Assembly (NCBI GenBank): GCA_963971575.1
Contig: OZ020611.1
Location: 51,097,466 to 51,161,465 of the forward strand
Direction of reading: 5' to 3'
Length of the DNA: 64,000 nucleotides
DNA from: Liopterus haemorrhoidalis
Taxonomy: Eukaryota; Arthropoda; Insecta; Coleoptera; Dytiscidae
In this document: positions 54,155 to 63,353 of the stretch, one piece after another
Numbering within the stretch: the stretch's first letter is position 1
Layout: each line of letters begins with the position of its first letter
The notes under the pieces: model-generated
What the model saw: the letters and a program-made list of their open reading frames with translations, nothing else
Databases searched by the model: none
Told to the model about the DNA's origin: nothing
Program-made: the position numbers and the translations under genes

Positions 54155-54544
54155 TGGACCTTAACAAAGCGAGATCGACAAAACCTCATAGTTCGAAAAT
54201 AAAATATTACGCAGAATCTTCCCATTCAAATTAACGGTGAATGGAGAATCCGTAAGAACAAATATATCCGAGAACTGTACTCAAGGCCAAGTATCATCCA
54301 AGAACTCAAAGGCAGACGATTACAGTGGATAGGACACGTTATGAGGATGAGGGAGGACAGAATGGTTAGGCAGATATGGCAAGGAAGACCGCAAGAGATG
54401 GAGAGATCAGCTAAACAAAGATCTATGAAGTATTGGTATGCAGGGTACTTGGCAAGTTCTGACAATGAATAAATCGAGATGGAGGTCTTATGTGTGTGAG
54501 GCCAAAAGTAAACATGACTGTGCCCAAAGATGAAGAAGAAGAAG
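54155..54544 (+). pseudogene. 5'-truncated LINE 3' end with GAA-repeat tail
   Basis: It is flanked by ATTGGTAACCTT at 54,143-54,154 and 54,545-54,556, a perfect 12-bp TSD. It ends in (GAA)n, the short tail of this LINE type. The plus strand gives KNKYIRELYSRPSIIQELKG and RRLQWIGHVMRMREDRMVRQ, then IWQGRPQEMER, the conserved C-terminal part of insect endonuclease-reverse transcriptase LINEs (the same block type as WKWISYLSKTIDDRWTKR at 3,300). Frameshifts follow. It is a dead insertion. Confidence 0.82.
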
Positions 54545-54720
54545 ATTGGTAACCTTAAAAATAAAGGGATCACTTTACACACATCAATTTATGTATCACT
54601 TTTTTTTAAATCTTATACATTACCAACTCTAAAACATGTTGACATATTTATCAAATTGAAAATATTGAAAAAATCACAAAATTACGAGCTGTGAACAAAA
54701 ATAAAAGAAATAACATAGAT

Positions 54721-55328
54721 CAGCGTTCTTAAACTGTGGTCCGCGGACCCCTGAGGGTCCGTGTTGCCATTACCGGGGGTCCGCGAAACAATTTTGACAT
54801 TAACTTTACATCCCTCAACTTTTCGCTTTTATTCAAATAACTTATTTAATAAAAATCCTACATGATCAAGACTTTTTGTATTTGTTGTTATCTAACTAGT
54901 TACTGACATAACTAAACAATAATTAGTAAAAATTTAATTATTTTTATTCAACTGCAAATAATTTACAGAAGACATATTATATAATAAGATCTCTTTTGAC
55001 TAATATTTGACCAAGAAATGTTTGTATGAGTTTAACGTATTATAATTTTTAACTTTTTTTAATTCCTTTTACTACTATTTTTATTAATTTTAGGTTTTTA
55101 TTCTATATGCTAATAAAAATGTTTATCTCTATAAATGCGCAAGACCATTTATTAAAATAACCAGTGATACATTTTTATCAATATTTATTACAACGTAGTG
55201 CCTATGAGATTATTGAGCCAGAAATTAAATCTCAAGAACGACGTAAAATGCCTAGGGTTGGGATGGGGACCGCAAAAAAAAATTGTTTAAGAGGGGGTTC
55301 GCGGACTACATAAGTTTAAGAATCCCTG
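54721..55328. mobile_element. 608-bp hAT MITE
   Basis: It starts CAGCGTTCTTAAACTGTGGT with a CCGCGGACC hairpin. It ends GGTTCGCGGACTACATAAG-TTTAAGAATCCCTG. The flanks ACATAGAT (54,713-54,720) and ACCTAGAT (55,329-55,336) match at 7 of 8. The interior is AT-rich without a gene. It lies inside the TAA-flanked element and does not touch the LINE end. Confidence 0.85.
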
Positions 55329-55650
55329 ACCTAGATGATGGTGAATTAGAACGTTTGCGGTTCTGTCACGTTTGAAAACTAAACACATAATTTATATACT
55401 TATAGGTTATGCTACAACTAAATAGTTGGAAATAACTAAACAGATAAAAATATACCTAGAATTCCCTAAAAAATTCATGAAAAATAGAACTTGTTCTATG
55501 TTCAAAATAAATTGATCAATTTTTTCGTCAGTCAATTTTTCAATTTATTGTTTAAATTTGAATTTTAAACACTTTACACACATCAATAAATTGCAGGTCA
55601 TCTTTTTCAATTAAGTGATCAATAAATTAAATCATGTAAAACCCACTTAA

Positions 55651-56075
55651 CATAAGTTAGGTTGGTGCATTCAAGGTTAATGCATTAAGATAAATAGAAA
55701 TTGCATAAATTTAACCCACTGTTATCACTAAATGTTTTTTTACTGGCATTATGCGGTTAGGAAAATGCTATAAATATCATGCAATAGTTTTACAGTTTTT
55801 CAAATATGTTAGTATTAACTAGTTATAAGTTTTTTACAAATTTAATAATACCTATACATCGAATTGAAGGCAATGCGTAATTTTTAGTAAGTGCAGAGAG
55901 AAACTAGCGAACTGATTTGATGCAGCTATTATTTATGAATTGATTGCCGTTGAGTTTGTTTTGCTAAGTGGTTTTGTTCGAATTTTTTAGCGGTTATTGT
56001 GGGTTTTCTTTACTCTGTCGGATGAGAACAACGCGTTTTTATGCAATCTTGTTGATAATTTGGAACAATAACAAT
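55651..56075. other. No recognisable gene
   Basis: AT-rich spacer; no motif or terminal repeat identified. Confidence 0.4.
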
Positions 56076-57085
56076 TGAATCGCAAATTTCGAAAAGGTCT
56101 CATCTCGGATTTTTTAAATTTTACAGGAGACACAAAAAACTGATTTTATTTTGAACCGTTTGAATTAAAAGACCTTTTTTCTGTAACTGAAAACTATTGT
56201 GTTACATCATAACATAGTAAAAAGATTTCCTTGAATGAAAATGTGTCGGGGAAAATGGCTGTAACAGATTCCCGAGATGGGTCCTTTTCAAAATTCATCC
56301 AATGACTGAGATGGTTTTGGTAATAAAACGGCATTATTAAGGAACGTGTATTAATAAGAGAACATTGTTATTATTTTATTGTAGCTTTCTTTTATATTTC
56401 ACAGTATTGTTATGCTACAAAAAGAAAAAAAAACTCCCAAAAAATTTTGTATATTAAAAATCTTCTTCGACATCTGCCTGTGATGTTGCATCTGTCGGCC
56501 ACAGCAAAATGCTTTCGTAGAAGTTTTCGTAATTTGCTGGTATGTATTGTTTCTACTTTGGAAAGTCGTTCATTTTTAAGGGATTGATTGACCCTTTTGA
56601 GGAGTAGCTCGAAAATGTTTCAAGAGAAGAAATGTTTGCACAACAACCTTTCGTTTTCGACAGGACAAAGTTTTCGTTGTTTATTTCGTTGCCAATAAAG
56701 GGATGGCATAAGACTTCACCCGGCTCTTCAGGGTTAAAGATGAACTCAAAAAAAAAAATCGACACTTGAAAAGAAACCTTAAATCCTTCTTTTTAACTTA
56801 TTTACCATAGCATCTTTCAATGGTTTTGCCTTGAAGTTAACTTTACACCACGATTTGAAGTCTATCGACAAAAAAACAATCTGAGGAGTGGTCTCGGAGA
56901 GATGAGACCTTTTCGAAATTTATTTCAGAACGTCATGGTTTTTTTTCCAGTATAAAAACCAAATATGAGACTATCTCTCTCAGAAAACATCAGTCTATAT
57001 GTGAACATCAAAAAAAAAAAGTGAAAAAGTCCTTTTTTAAAAAAATCCGAGATGAGCCCTTTTTGAAATTAGCGATTCAACTGAA
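56076..57085. mobile_element. ~1 kb inverted-repeat element of unknown family
   Basis: The left arm TTGAATCGCAAATTTCGAAA then AGGTCTCATCTCGGATTTTTT (56,076-56,118) is matched in reverse by 57,036-57,085. A further AGATGAGACCTTTTCGAAATTTATT copy in reverse orientation lies at 56,900-56,925. The interior has no recognisable protein; the 70-codon minus-strand frame at 56,553 lacks motifs. The boundaries and TSD are not defined. Confidence 0.55.
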
Positions 57086-57199
57086 TTTTTGAAACCAAAT
57101 TTTGGAGAAGGTGCTCTAAGTAGAACTGCGTGTTTTAATTGTTTCGTGTGATTTACATGACAAATATTTAATTAATAAAGGTGAGACCGAACAAGTCTT

Positions 57200-57530
57200 C
57201 ATTTTCTAAAACCGAAGAAAATATTTTCCAGTTTCGTGAATTAACCCGTATAATTCGACGATTGATTGTTAGAGAGATTACAAAAGAGTAAGAATATCAT
57301 ACGGATCTTGTCAAAACATTTTGATCAATGTCGACATCATGACAACTCACCAGCTCACGCTTGCCTTATGGTTCGACCATTTCTACTGAAGAACCAAGTC
57401 ACTCTGGTTCTCTATCCATCTTACTCATCCGATTTGACACCGTGTGACTTATTTTGTTAATAAAATTAAATAGTTTGTTACGAGGACGTCGCTTTCAAAT
57501 GAACAAAGAGATTCATAAATTGATCCAAAA
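57200..57530 (+). pseudogene. Mariner transposase fragment
   Basis: The frame at 57,266-57,460 contains HHDNSPAHACLMVRPFLLKN (second catalytic Asp block of mariner) and LYPSYSSDLTPCDLF (the YSPDL-PCDFF third block). A stop interrupts at 57,458; after it FVTRTSLSNEQRD-like and GRRFQMN readings continue briefly. Only the middle of the protein is present. It differs from the mariner at 40,984 (HHDNASSHTARQ, NDFF), so a separate family. Confidence 0.75.
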
Positions 57531-57726
57531 TTAATCAAGTGTTCAATTTGTTCCACTTAATATTTTTGTTACACCAGGTGTTTTTATTTTAATTTTATGT
57601 TTTTGTAATTTTTCAACATGTTGCATTTTTTTTTAATAAAGTCTTACGTCGCTAATCTGTGATTTTTTTGATAAATATTGTGTAAGGCTCTCTTGCTATG
57701 ATGAAGGAATAAATACCGGATACCCT

Positions 57727-57800
57727 CAGCGCCGGTGAAAGGCAGGGGTGACAGGGGCACAGGCCCAGGACGACAGCTCTTAGGGGCGCCAAAATAAACG
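57727..57800 (+). mobile_element. Orphan hAT-like end
   Basis: CAGCGCCGGTGAAAGGCAGG, followed by GGGGCACAGGCCCAGG and GGGGCGCC, resembles the GC-rich ends of hAT elements. It precedes a minus-strand hAT transposase tail by ~130 bp, as expected for the 3' end of such an element. No matching right end was found. Confidence 0.5.
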
Positions 57801-57934
57801 CTTAGATATACATATTCTTATTAAGTTTTTTTATTTATATTTAGATCAAAAATATAAATTTTCATTTTAATCGTACCTATTAAATACAAAATCGAATTTA
57901 AAGATTTACACATTTATTGATTGCATAATAATAT

Positions 57935-58138
57935 TCAGTCTTCTTTTGGACCTCTGCAAAATATATAAAGTATCATATATGCATATATAAATAACAAAGA
58001 AAGTCCATTTTTCAATCTTCTGTCTTGTTTGAAGACGCTGTTTCGGAGATAGTTTTTAAAATCATTTAATGCAGAAAATGATCGTTCAGCAGTACATTGT
58101 TTACTGGTAACGCTACTAATATTTTTAACAGCTTTCAT
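57935..58138 (-). pseudogene. hAT transposase C-terminal fragment
   Basis: The minus-strand frame reads VTSKQCTAERSFSALNDFKN, YLRNSVFKQDRRLKNGLSLL, then FIYAYMI, and so contains the hATC signature (AERSFSAL, then RLKNGLSLLFIY). The frame starts and stops abruptly, and the rest of the transposase is absent. Together with the end at 57,727 it is the remnant of one hAT element. Confidence 0.75.
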
Positions 58139-58207
58139 AGAAATATATTTACTTTCTTAGACATCTGAAAACATCTATACCTGATTTTGGTGGCACATTT
58201 AGTTATA

Positions 58208-58766
58208 CAATGGCACCTTGCATTACAAACTTAATTTGTTCCGGACCGCGGTTCGTATCTGAAAAAGTATTTATCTAGTGACCCAATGGGAAATCAATTA
58301 ATCCGTTCCCAGATTAAAAAATAATAAAGCATATCCGAAAACTTAAAAAAAAAAGACTATTTCAACTAAATGAAGAAAATGCAAAGAAATGAAGGAGCGA
58401 AAAGAAGCATTTTTACACGATAAATGTGCATTATGTATACCATTACATATTAATTGTTATTTATGAAATTTTCTGTTTCACATGATTAGTATGAAAATCA
58501 TCTTCCTTTAAATTGTAAAAAATGAACAACTTTCTTGTGTCTGGTTTTGAGATCCAGGAGTTTTTGATTTGTTACATGTAGTAGTATCCTGTTGGTAGCC
58601 TGTTTCTAGTACAAGGGAAAAAAGTCAAAAAAGTATAATGTAAAACAAGATTCATTTAAAAAGAAAAACATCACAGTTCATATTTAGAGGTCAAAGTAGG
58701 ATATGAAAATAGTTTGTATCTCGAAAAGTTCGAATTTTGAGAGGTTTGTAAATCGAGGTACCACTG
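58208..58766. mobile_element. 559-bp mariner/Tc1-type MITE
   Basis: The left end CAATGGCACCTTGCATTACA and the right end (reverse complement CAGTGGTACCTCGATTTACA) are inverted, and both are followed inward by AACT/AACC. TA flanks both sides (58,206-58,207 and 58,767-58,768). Subterminal TTTGTTCCGGACCGC and GTTCG blocks fit the Tigger/mariner MITE style. No open frame with homology. Confidence 0.75.
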
Positions 58767-58789
58767 TATCAGCAAATTTATTTAGCCAA

Positions 58790-58850
58790 CAGTGGCGGCT
58801 GGTCTATAGGTGCTGCAGAGCTGCAGAACTGACAATAAATAAAGTAAAAA
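58790..58850 (+). mobile_element. hAT-like left end
   Basis: CAGTGGCGGCTGGTC with GGTGCTGCAGAGCTGCAG closely after it matches the reversed end at 1,047-1,096. A possible partner is TAGCCGCCACTG ending at 62,191, which would frame the transposase relic at 60,029. The 8-bp flanks do not agree, so this pairing is only a suggestion. Confidence 0.5.
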
Positions 58851-58948
58851 TATATTTTTTAAATTATTACTTATATTGCATAATATTTGAAAGATTTTTG
58901 GATTTATATGTGTATCGACTAGCTGTATTCTGGAAGACGCATTGTATC

Positions 58949-59678
58949 TAGGGTTCCCACCTCTCCCGGAATGCACAGAATTGCACGATGTTATGCTTGA
59001 AATCCGCCGAAAAATAACAAATAGAAAAAATGACAAATTTTTTGGTAGTCAAAGATCTTTTAAACAAATTAAATGAAACGAACAAGGCTACGTTTTATAA
59101 AGACGCAGACATTTTTAGATTACCTGAAAAAATGGTATGATTTCAAAAACTCAGAGTATAGTAAATTGAGCATACTTTCAATGAAAAAACCGATTACCTG
59201 GGATGCTTTGAGAGACATGGCCATTGATTTAAAGATCACTTTTGATGAAAATAAACTTTATGAAGATTTCCGCATTTTGCGGGAGGTTCAAGACAGCATT
59301 GTTAAATCAAATGTAAGAGTGGATCTGAGGTGGGCAAAATTTTTCTCAACAGTCGAAAATAGAGTTGGAAATATGTTGAAGAAAGTAGTTTCATTCGTTT
59401 TGTCTATACCTGTATCAAACGCTGCCTGCGAGCGTGTTTTTAGGATAGTATTCGATATATGGACTAAGGAAAGAAACCGTCTAAATGAAGAACATGTCAA
59501 GGCAGAAATCCTAACGTTCTTCAATTTTAAAATGGACTGCAAAGAGTTTTTTAAATTTATTAGTTCCAAACCAGATATTTTCAAAATATAAGTTCAAAAT
59601 AAAATAAAAAGTTATTAAAATTGATATTGTTTTTTTTTTCCTCTCCCGGATATTGACAGCCAAGAGGTGGCAACGCTA
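58949..59678 (+). mobile_element. 730-bp hAT deletion derivative with perfect TSD
   Basis: The left end TAGGGTTCCCACCTCTCCCG and the right end (reverse complement TAGCGTTGCCACCTCTTGGC) are ~16-bp inverted repeats with two mismatches. ATTGTATC flanks both sides (58,941-58,948 and 59,679-59,686). CTCTCCCGGA occurs subterminally at both ends. It keeps an open transposase tail. Confidence 0.9.
59073..59591 (+). CDS. hAT C-terminal dimerisation-domain protein (truncated transposase)
   Basis: The frame of 172 codons is open from ATG to stop and lies wholly within the 730-bp hAT element. Residues ~95-165 form the hATC domain: VSFVLSIPVSNAACERVFRI, W-TKERNRLNEEHVKAEIL, TFFNFKMDCKEFFKF. The upstream ~90 residues (ITWDALRDMAIDLKITFDEN) come from the helical region just before it. 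The BED finger and the RNase H-like catalytic residues are missing, so it cannot transpose. A lone dimerisation domain could in principle bind and poison full transposase, but that is inference and expression is unknown. The start codon is chosen only because it is the first in frame. Confidence 0.6.
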   Translation: MKRTRLRFIKTQTFLDYLKKWYDFKNSEYSKLSILSMKKPITWDALRDMAIDLKITFDENKLYEDFRILREVQDSIVKSNVRVDLRWAKFFSTVENRVGNMLKKVVSFVLSIPVSNAACERVFRIVFDIWTKERNRLNEEHVKAEILTFFNFKMDCKEFFKFISSKPDIFKI

Positions 59679-59689
59679 ATTGTATCTGT

Positions 59690-60028
59690 AGCGCAACAAA
59701 AGACAGCACGTAGCTTTACAGTGGGTTAGATAATTACTGTACCTTCTATTCACTCCGTTTCTCTTTAATAATTTGCTGACGAACTTTGCAGTTCTGTGCT
59801 TAGAAATATCCTCTTTCGTTACTATTCGGCTGTGGATCGGGTCCGTAAACTCGAACGAAAGTTCCAATGACTGGATTTTGAACTGCAAGGTCGTGCAGAT
59901 CAAATTATCACGTGTCGTTAATAGTAGAATATTTGTTGTGCTCAGCGCTGATATTTTGTTCTTATATTTTTATGATTATTTTAGTAAATGATTTTAATGT
60001 GTAAAAATTTAACGATTCGTAGATAAAA
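59690..60028. other. No recognisable gene; probable hAT internal DNA
   Basis: Between the 730-bp hAT and the transposase relic. The small frames on both strands lack motifs. Confidence 0.35.
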
Positions 60029-60560
60029 ATGGATGTGATTTTTAATTTAAATAAGGAACGTCTTAAAACAGAACTTTCTGTAATATATTCAAATAGTGAA
60101 CGCAGAAAAATATGTGGCGCTGTGTCTTTCCTTAAATTTACAATTTTAAATAATTTGGACGAATCGATGGCGGAGACAAAGAAATTGTTACAAATTCTTG
60201 TAACAACAGTAACAACACCCATGGTTGCCGACCGGCGTAGCGTAGTGGTAACACATGTGCTCTGCGTTGCGAAGGTCTCGGGTTCGAATCCCGTTCAGGC
60301 ATGGAAATTTTCTCAAATAAAAATTGTCCTGGCTAATTGCCACAGCAGCAAAGGCCATTAAAAATAAAAAAAAATAAAAAAACACCCATGGTTACTAATG
60401 AAACTGAATGTTGTTTTTCCACTCTAAAACGGATAAAAACTTTTCTTAGAAACTCGATGTGTGAAGATCGTCTAACGGCCTTTTCAACACTGTCAATAGA
60501 AAAAAATCATATCAACAATACCGAACTTTACCGATAAAGTTATAGATAAATTTGCTGCTA
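60029..60560 (+). pseudogene. hAT transposase tail split by a SINE
   Basis: Before the SINE the plus strand reads LNNLDESMAETKKLLQILVT then TVTTPM. After it the reading continues TNETECCFSTLKRIKTFLRN, SMCEDRLTAFSTLSIEK. The latter is a hATC domain of the TTF/ZMYM-like hAT type, where an E-CCFSTLKRIKT block is normally preceded directly by TxPVT. The SINE interrupts the TTPM-VTNE junction. The reading ends in KVIDKFAAKKDRRI-like sequence with a frame change at ~60,538. No catalytic core is present nearby. Confidence 0.75.
60227..60380 (+). mobile_element. tRNA-derived SINE with 13-bp perfect TSD
   Basis: The 154-bp insertion starts GCCGACCGGCGTAGCGTAGT (A-box TAGCGTAGTGG) and has GGTCTCGGGTTCGAATCCCG (perfect B-box GGTTCGAATCC) at the tRNA spacing. 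A ~60-bp unrelated tail (TCTCAAATAAAAATTGTCCT, GCTAATTGCCACAGCAGC) and an A-rich end follow. AACACCCATGGTT precedes it (60,214-60,226) and follows it (60,381-60,393). The tRNA part does not close a proper acceptor stem, so it is a SINE head and not a tRNA gene. It would be transcribed by RNA polymerase III and copied by a LINE enzyme. Confidence 0.92.
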
Positions 60561-60778
60561 AGAAAGACCGGCGTATTGTATTAATATTCAAGAAATTGCA
60601 TTAAGGGAACAACATAAGCATATAATTTTTACTTTAATTTATATGCTTCTATTTATTGTTATATCTTTTTTTAGTTAGTTTTTTTAATTTGTTGTATTGT
60701 TTATTTTAATCTCTGACTTCGTTTTACATTATTTATTTATATTTTAACACATTATTTTTATATCATGACCCGTATTTT
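60394..60778. other. hAT relic end and AT-rich spacer
   Basis: After the hATC reading ends near 60,560 the DNA is T-rich with no further motif up to the AGGG-repeat start. Confidence 0.4.
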
Positions 60779-61336
60779 AGGGTTTTGTAGGTATGACCAA
60801 AAAACCCTTATACCGTCATTTTGTCGTCTGTCTGTCTGTCTGTCTGTCTGTCTGTTCGGTAAAAATTGTAGCCAAACGGCTAAACCTAGAGAGTTGGAAT
60901 TTGGCATGCTTATACAACTCTTTGACCCGCACATAGGAAAAATACTAAAACATCTAAAAAACATATCCCCCTAAAAATATAAACAAATATGGGCTCATCG
61001 AAAAAAAAAAATATATAATTCTGAATAGGGTATCAAATGAAAGCCCTTGGTACGTGGATTAACGATCAAATTTTTATTTTTGCAAAATAAATTATTTTGA
61101 AGCGATTTTAGCCAAAATTGCGCAAAAAAAAATTTTGATCCCACACCCTGTAGCCCAGATGGTTTAAACTAAAAATCTGAAAAAATTCTAAGTAATGTAA
61201 ATTGGTGTGAACCGGAATAACACAACAGGAATTTTTGATCAGATTATGTTTTTGGAAAAAAACGCATTTTTTGTGATTTTTTGCTAATAATGTACACAAG
61301 TTATAGCTTTGTATCACGATAAACTGGAACATGTAT

Positions 61337-61408
61337 GCTGGTGTAGTGGTTTTTGACGCTGGTTTTTCACCCAAGTAACTCTATCTGAAAGGGATCGAAC
61401 TCTGCAAG
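61337..61408 (+). ncRNA. tRNA-like module in AGGG repeat copy 2
   Basis: TGGTGTAGTGG is A-box-like, and GGGATCGAACTC ~45 bp later is a weaker B-box. This sits where copy 1 has TAGCTCAGATGG and GTTCGAATCC, yet the bases between and around differ far more than the flanking repeat. A T-rich tract follows in both copies. It is not a functional tRNA gene. Confidence 0.45.
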
Positions 61409-61652
61409 AAGAGACAATATTATTTTTTGTTTTTTTTTTTAATTTTTAATTTGTTTTAATTATTTTTTCAAAATTCTAGTTATATTTTGGCAAATGTTGC
61501 ATTTAATTTTTAAAAGCGTAAATTTAATAACCAGTGGAAATTATTTAAATTATAATTTAATTCTGTTTCAATGTACATGAAATCAGAGGGGCGGAACTTA
61601 TAACAACCAATGGATGCCATAGGCGCAATTTTAAAAATTCTTAATGATCCTT

Positions 61653-61654
61653 GC

Positions 61655-61682
<28 letters not shown>
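61653..61682. repeat. (TA)n microsatellite
   Basis: About 15 TA units, absent from the matching place in copy 1. Confidence 0.9.
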
Positions 61683-61687
<5 letters not shown>

Positions 61688-62169
61688 AAATACTGCACAT
61701 ATTTAGAAACCTAAATAATGGTATTAGGCGTTCTAATTAAAATTAACAAAAAAAATATTTTAATATAAAATTTGTTTTCGCATTCAAAATAATCATCATT
61801 CACTTACTAAATACCTACAAAACCCTGAAATGTGTGAAAATTCACACTTCACATAAATTTTTTCAATCTCACTATATCACTTACTAATAATATTTCAGGT
61901 ATGTCTTACAATATTGTATGTATATTTATTTATTAATCTACGATATACACTTATACTTTATTTTGATTTTCCTCTATGTAGCAGCTCTGATGAAGGAATA
62001 AACTATTCCGAAACTGGTCAGCTGTAGATAGTTGTTTTTATTTATATTCGATACCCGTACACCCTTTTCACTTCTACTCATTACGGACACGACCATCTCC
62101 ACGCATAATTTTTACTCTTATTATTATTATTATTATTTTTTTTTTTCTTCCTTGCAGAATTTCCAAACA

Positions 62170-62191
62170 TTTTTGTCACTAGCCGCCACTG
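62170..62191 (-). mobile_element. hAT-like right end
   Basis: TTTTTGTCACTAGCCGCCACTG reversed begins CAGTGGCGGCTAGTG, matching the left end at 58,790 for 11 bases. The flank CATAGCCA does not equal the flank of 58,790. Confidence 0.45.
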
Positions 62192-62254
62192 CATAGCCAT
62201 AATTAGTATTAGGTTAACATGTAAAAATATTTAAATGGCAACCATCTAAATCAA

Positions 62255-62400
62255 AAGAATATGTTTGAAATATAATTGGAAGCACCTAACCTCCCTCCCT
62301 TCGGTACGCCACTGCATATTGTAACGAAATGGCGCAGTTTGGCGGGTTTGCCCCGGGCGCCCAAAGAGCTTAGGCCGGCTCGGGGTACCCTTACGTTTTA
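62255..62400 (-). mobile_element. Second hAT-like end and GC-rich MITE debris
   Basis: CCTCCCTTCGGTACGCCACTG ends at 62,314 (reversed: CAGTGGCGTACCGAAGG). It is followed by GCGGGTTTGCCCCGGGCGCC and AGGCCGGCTCGGGGTACCC, GC-rich sequence of hAT MITE style. No TSD or partner was identified. Confidence 0.4.
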
Positions 62401-62991
62401 ATGCTATCTCGTAGTAAAAATACATTTTCAAAAATGTAATTCGCATTTTTCTATACATCTCGTATATTGAAGTCGGTTAACTCTATAGACGTATCATAAA
62501 TTTGTCTAAGGTTTATTTTTCTGTAAAAAATTTCCTTTTAAGTACAAATTTAAGTATAAATTCTAAAATAAGTCCTTTAATTAACGCTGTTGAAATCCTT
62601 TTCAATTTTGTTTGGAGTTACAAACCAACTAATTTAAACAAAATCGCAAAGATTAAATTACGGTAACATACAATTTTCATCATAATTGTACCATATAAGT
62701 AATTACAATACTGACATATTAGGTTCAAGTAGCAGCGCGTTCTAACAGCGTATGCGTTACGTTAACATTACGTTAGGCAAACAGTAACGTTGTACGGATT
62801 TACGTTATGCTTCATATACACGATACCGAGAGGACTTCAAGGGACGTACTTATGCAAATAAAAATTATTGGAATTGCCACATTAAATGATAACGAAGATT
62901 TAGAAAAATAAGAGGAAATGCACACGATTTCTAAACGTTAGTTTAAAAATCTTGTAGCAAATCTGTTGTTACTTTATACCGACCGACAACA
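62401..62991. other. No recognisable gene
   Basis: No coding or repeat signal. A small AACGTTAACATTACGTTAGG-type region lies near 62,750-62,800. Confidence 0.4.
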
Positions 62992-62993
62992 TA

Positions 62994-63185
62994 TACAGAG
63001 TGATTATTTAATGGCGAGACGACGTCACCGAATTTTACGTGCCTCCTAGCAGAAATACTGGTGAATACTATGACTATAATAACCTTGATGCGCATGCGCG
63101 CATAATCGCCTGCTACGATGTGTATGAAACGGCAAATTTTAAAACTTCCAGTGACGTCGTCTCGCCATTTAATAATCACTCCGTA
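62994..63185. mobile_element. 192-bp MITE with ~36-bp near-perfect TIRs, TA flanked
   Basis: TACAGAGTGATTATTTAATG then GCGAGACGACGTCAC at the left is inverted at the right (GTGACGTCGTCTCGCC, ATTTAATAATCACTCCGTA) with two or three mismatches. TA flanks both sides (62,992-62,993 and 63,186-63,187). The long arms and TA target fit a Tc1/mariner-type MITE. It is well preserved, hence likely young. Frames across it have no meaning. Confidence 0.88.
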
Positions 63186-63285
63186 TAAGGAAGGTATTGT
63201 GATCATACCGCATTTCGAGATTTCGATGGATCTCCACGAATGGAGGTCCCTACATAACGTTTTAACTATTTTTAGCATGATGTCT

Positions 63286-63353
63286 GACGGTCTGTCTGTC
63301 CGTCCGTCCGTCCGTCTGTCCGACTGTCTGTCTGTCTGTTTGTCTGTCTGTGC
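63286..63353 (+). repeat. (TGTC/CGTC)n microsatellite
   Basis: Imperfect 4-bp units, mixing GTCTG and GTCCG, followed by a GGCTGAAAGGATTTTTATGAAACTTCAT block of the kind seen at the ends of insect dispersed repeats. Confidence 0.9.

Larger units (their letters stand above)
54035..55647. mobile_element. TAA-flanked element with AGTGGGTTTTACA ends and two insertions
   Basis: The left end AGTGGGTTTTACAC and the right end (reverse complement AGTGGGTTTTACATG) are inverted, with TAA on both outer sides (54,032-54,034 and 55,648-55,650). A 3-bp TAA TSD is typical of PIF/Harbinger-type elements, but no transposase is left. ATTGGTAACCTT, CAATTTATTG and GATCAATAAATT motifs fill both halves. A LINE end and a hAT MITE inserted later. 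Confidence 0.65.
60779..61861 (+). mobile_element. AGGG-repeat family, copy 2
   Basis: It starts AGGGTTTTGTAGGTATGACC and has the exact inverse AATACCTACAAAACCCT at 61,810-61,826, then the conserved GTGTGAAAATTCACAC hairpin. It aligns with copy 1 along nearly its whole length. Differences are a shorter (TGTC)n tract, an added (TA)n tract at 61,653-61,682, and a different tRNA-like module. Both copies lie in plus orientation, ~52 kb apart. Confidence 0.78.

Noticed and set aside
58790..62191. CAGTGGCGGCT ends as one 3.4 kb hAT enclosing the transposase relic
   Set aside because: The 8-bp flanks TTAGCCAA and CATAGCCA do not match; kept only as separate ends.
8661..63353. Regular short repeats as a possible CRISPR array
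   Set aside because: They are 4-bp microsatellites without spacers, in animal-type DNA.
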